From Massilia sp. (lineage in GTDB: Bacteria > Pseudomonadota > Gammaproteobacteria > Burkholderiales > Burkholderiaceae_D), in contig DNCF01000325.1 in assembly GCA_003484545.1 (NCBI GenBank), positions 1-7,598 of the forward strand: DNA of 7,598 nucleotides. The letters run 5' to 3'. The notes under the pieces are model-generated. The model was not told the DNA's origin. It worked only from the letters and a program-made list of their open reading frames with translations, and made no database searches. Made by a program: the position numbers and the translations under genes. Positions 6,788 to 7,598 of the stretch are shown here, piece by piece. Each line of letters begins with the position of its first letter. Positions within the stretch are counted from its first letter, which is position 1.

Positions 6788-7234
6788 TCAGAGCTTCCAG
6801 ACGTACTGCACCGGAACCCAGGCCGGCTGCGGCTTGCCATTGACGGTTGCCGGCGTAAAGGTGCACTTGGCGATCGCCACGCGCGCCGCTTCGTCGAGCG
6901 ACACGTCGCCGCTGGACTTCAGCACGCTCGACTGGGAGACGCTGCCGTTGGGTTCGATCCTGAAGCGCAGCGTGACCGTGCCTTCCACGCGCCTGGCCAG
7001 CGCCTCGGCCGGATACTGCGGCTTGGCGCAGCTGTTGAACTGGGCAATCGGCCTGGTCGCGACGGCATCGGCGGCGGCCTGCTCCTGCGCCTGTTCCTGC
7101 GCCTTGTCATTGACCGCGGTCGGCGTCTGCGCGCAACCGGCGATGCAGGCCGCGGCCAGGCCCAGCACGGGAATCGCGGCCTTCCAGTTCAGGGCCTGGG
7201 TGTCGGGGCGTACCAGTCGTTTGATGCGTTGCAT
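6788..7234 (-). other. Possible internal translation unit: TonB-like lipoprotein
   Basis: Within the M56/TonB frame an ATG (7232-7234) follows GGAGGAG (minus-strand reading of 7240-7246) by five bases, the best Shine-Dalgarno in the window. The 148-residue product would begin MQRIKRLVR, then a hydrophobic core and the lipobox-like IAGC (residues 31-34). That is the layout of a lipoprotein signal peptide ahead of the TonB-like domain. The Gly-Gly pair that encodes the site may itself be conserved for protein reasons, so this is a hypothesis. Confidence 0.35.
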
Positions 7235-7598
7235 GAGATCTCCTCCGTTGGCCGCCTGGGCCAGGTGGTGGTGGGAAAACTGGAGCTTCTCCAGTTCGGA
7301 AAGCGCAAGCGCGAGGCGGCGTGGTTCGCCCAGCGCGCTTGCGGCCAGGTCGTCCGCGATGTGTTCGCGTTCGACGCGGATACGGTGCGAGATCCACCAT
7401 ACGGCCGGGTGGTAGAAGAGCAGGGCTTCGATCGCGCTCTGGACCAGGTTGACCAGGTAGTCGCAGCGCCTGACGTGCGCCAGCTCGTGCGCCAGCAGCG
7501 CTTCGAGCAGGTGCGCCGGCATGCCCGTCACCAGCGCGGCCGGCACCAGCACCACCGGCTTGAGCCAGCCGGCCGTGACCGGGCTGGCCAGGCCTTCG
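6788..7598 (-). CDS. M56 (BlaR1-type) metallopeptidase with C-terminal TonB-like domain, 3' part
   Basis: The frame is open to the right edge; 269 residues are visible and the N-terminal membrane segments are missing. Counting from the edge, GWLKPVVLVPA (10-20) leads to the zinc motif HELAH (37-41), then a hydrophobic stretch (53-70, FYHPAVWW) and VEREHIADD (75-83), whose Glu78 probably supplies the third zinc ligand. A hydrophobic segment (140-155) ends in IAGC. A Gln/Ala-rich linker follows, then a TonB C-terminal-like domain (about 185-269: KPQYPAEALARRVEGTV, IEPNGSV, SSGDVSLDEAA, FTPATVNGKPQP). M56 proteins are BlaR1/MecR1 relatives that sense an external signal and usually cleave a BlaI-type repressor; no repressor is visible here. 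Cys190 and Cys245 of the TonB-like part could form a periplasmic disulfide. GTG 7555 is not the start, because conserved residues continue upstream. Confidence 0.9.
   Translation of the reverse strand, partial: EGLASPVTAGWLKPVVLVPAALVTGMPAHLLEALLAHELAHVRRCDYLVNLVQSAIEALLFYHPAVWWISHRIRVEREHIADDLAASALGEPRRLALALSELEKLQFSHHHLAQAANGGDLMQRIKRLVRPDTQALNWKAAIPVLGLAAACIAGCAQTPTAVNDKAQEQAQEQAAADAVATRPIAQFNSCAKPQYPAEALARRVEGTVTLRFRIEPNGSVSQSSVLKSSGDVSLDEAARVAIAKCTFTPATVNGKPQPAWVPVQYVWKL

Noticed and set aside
7553..7555. GTG as the start of the M56 protein
   Set aside because: The frame stays open to the right edge and the upstream residues (GWLKP) belong to the conserved M56 pattern, so the gene is cut by the window.

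Overview
The window looks like ordinary chromosomal DNA from a high-GC betaproteobacterium, most likely Oxalobacteraceae (Massilia or Duganella type). That placement rests on strong G/C preference at third codon positions and on the wording of several proteins: the ETF-QO N-terminus, the PAS-LuxR regulator beside a SCOT-type CoA-transferase, and the M56/TonB protein. It is an inference, not a database result. I see no rRNA, tRNA, CRISPR array, insertion sequence, phage gene or attachment site.

Left part (1-2305): the 5' half of an electron-transfer flavoprotein:ubiquinone oxidoreductase gene runs leftward out of the window. Across an AT-rich divergent control region with several inverted repeats lies a short-chain dehydrogenase/reductase gene with a GTG start. 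It ends in a clean intrinsic terminator, followed closely by a hotdog-fold acyl-CoA thioesterase gene.

Middle (2306-4573): a PAS-LuxR one-component regulator gene points left. Divergent from it is a two-gene operon for the A and B subunits of a 3-oxoacid (succinyl-CoA:acetoacetate type) CoA-transferase, closed by a strong terminator. ETF-QO, thioesterase and CoA-transferase all belong to acyl-CoA and ketone-body catabolism. The SDR may act there too, and the PAS regulator is a natural candidate to control the transferase operon.

Right part (4574-7598): a protein with an N-terminal VOC (glyoxalase-like) domain fused to a C-terminal GNAT acetyltransferase domain converges on a serine beta-lactamase/DD-peptidase-like hydrolase without a visible signal peptide. 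After that gene's upstream region comes the 3' part of an M56 (BlaR1-type) membrane metalloprotease with a C-terminal TonB-like domain, also on the minus strand and ending in a hairpin terminator.

The most unusual signal is inside this last gene. A near-ideal Shine-Dalgarno sequence and in-frame ATG precede what reads like a complete lipoprotein signal peptide, so the TonB-like domain may also be made as a separate lipoprotein. Second are the VOC-GNAT fusion, the helically phased CGGTATT repeats between the regulator and the CoA-transferase operon, and the overlapping inverted repeats upstream of the ETF-QO gene. None of these amounts to a proven new system.
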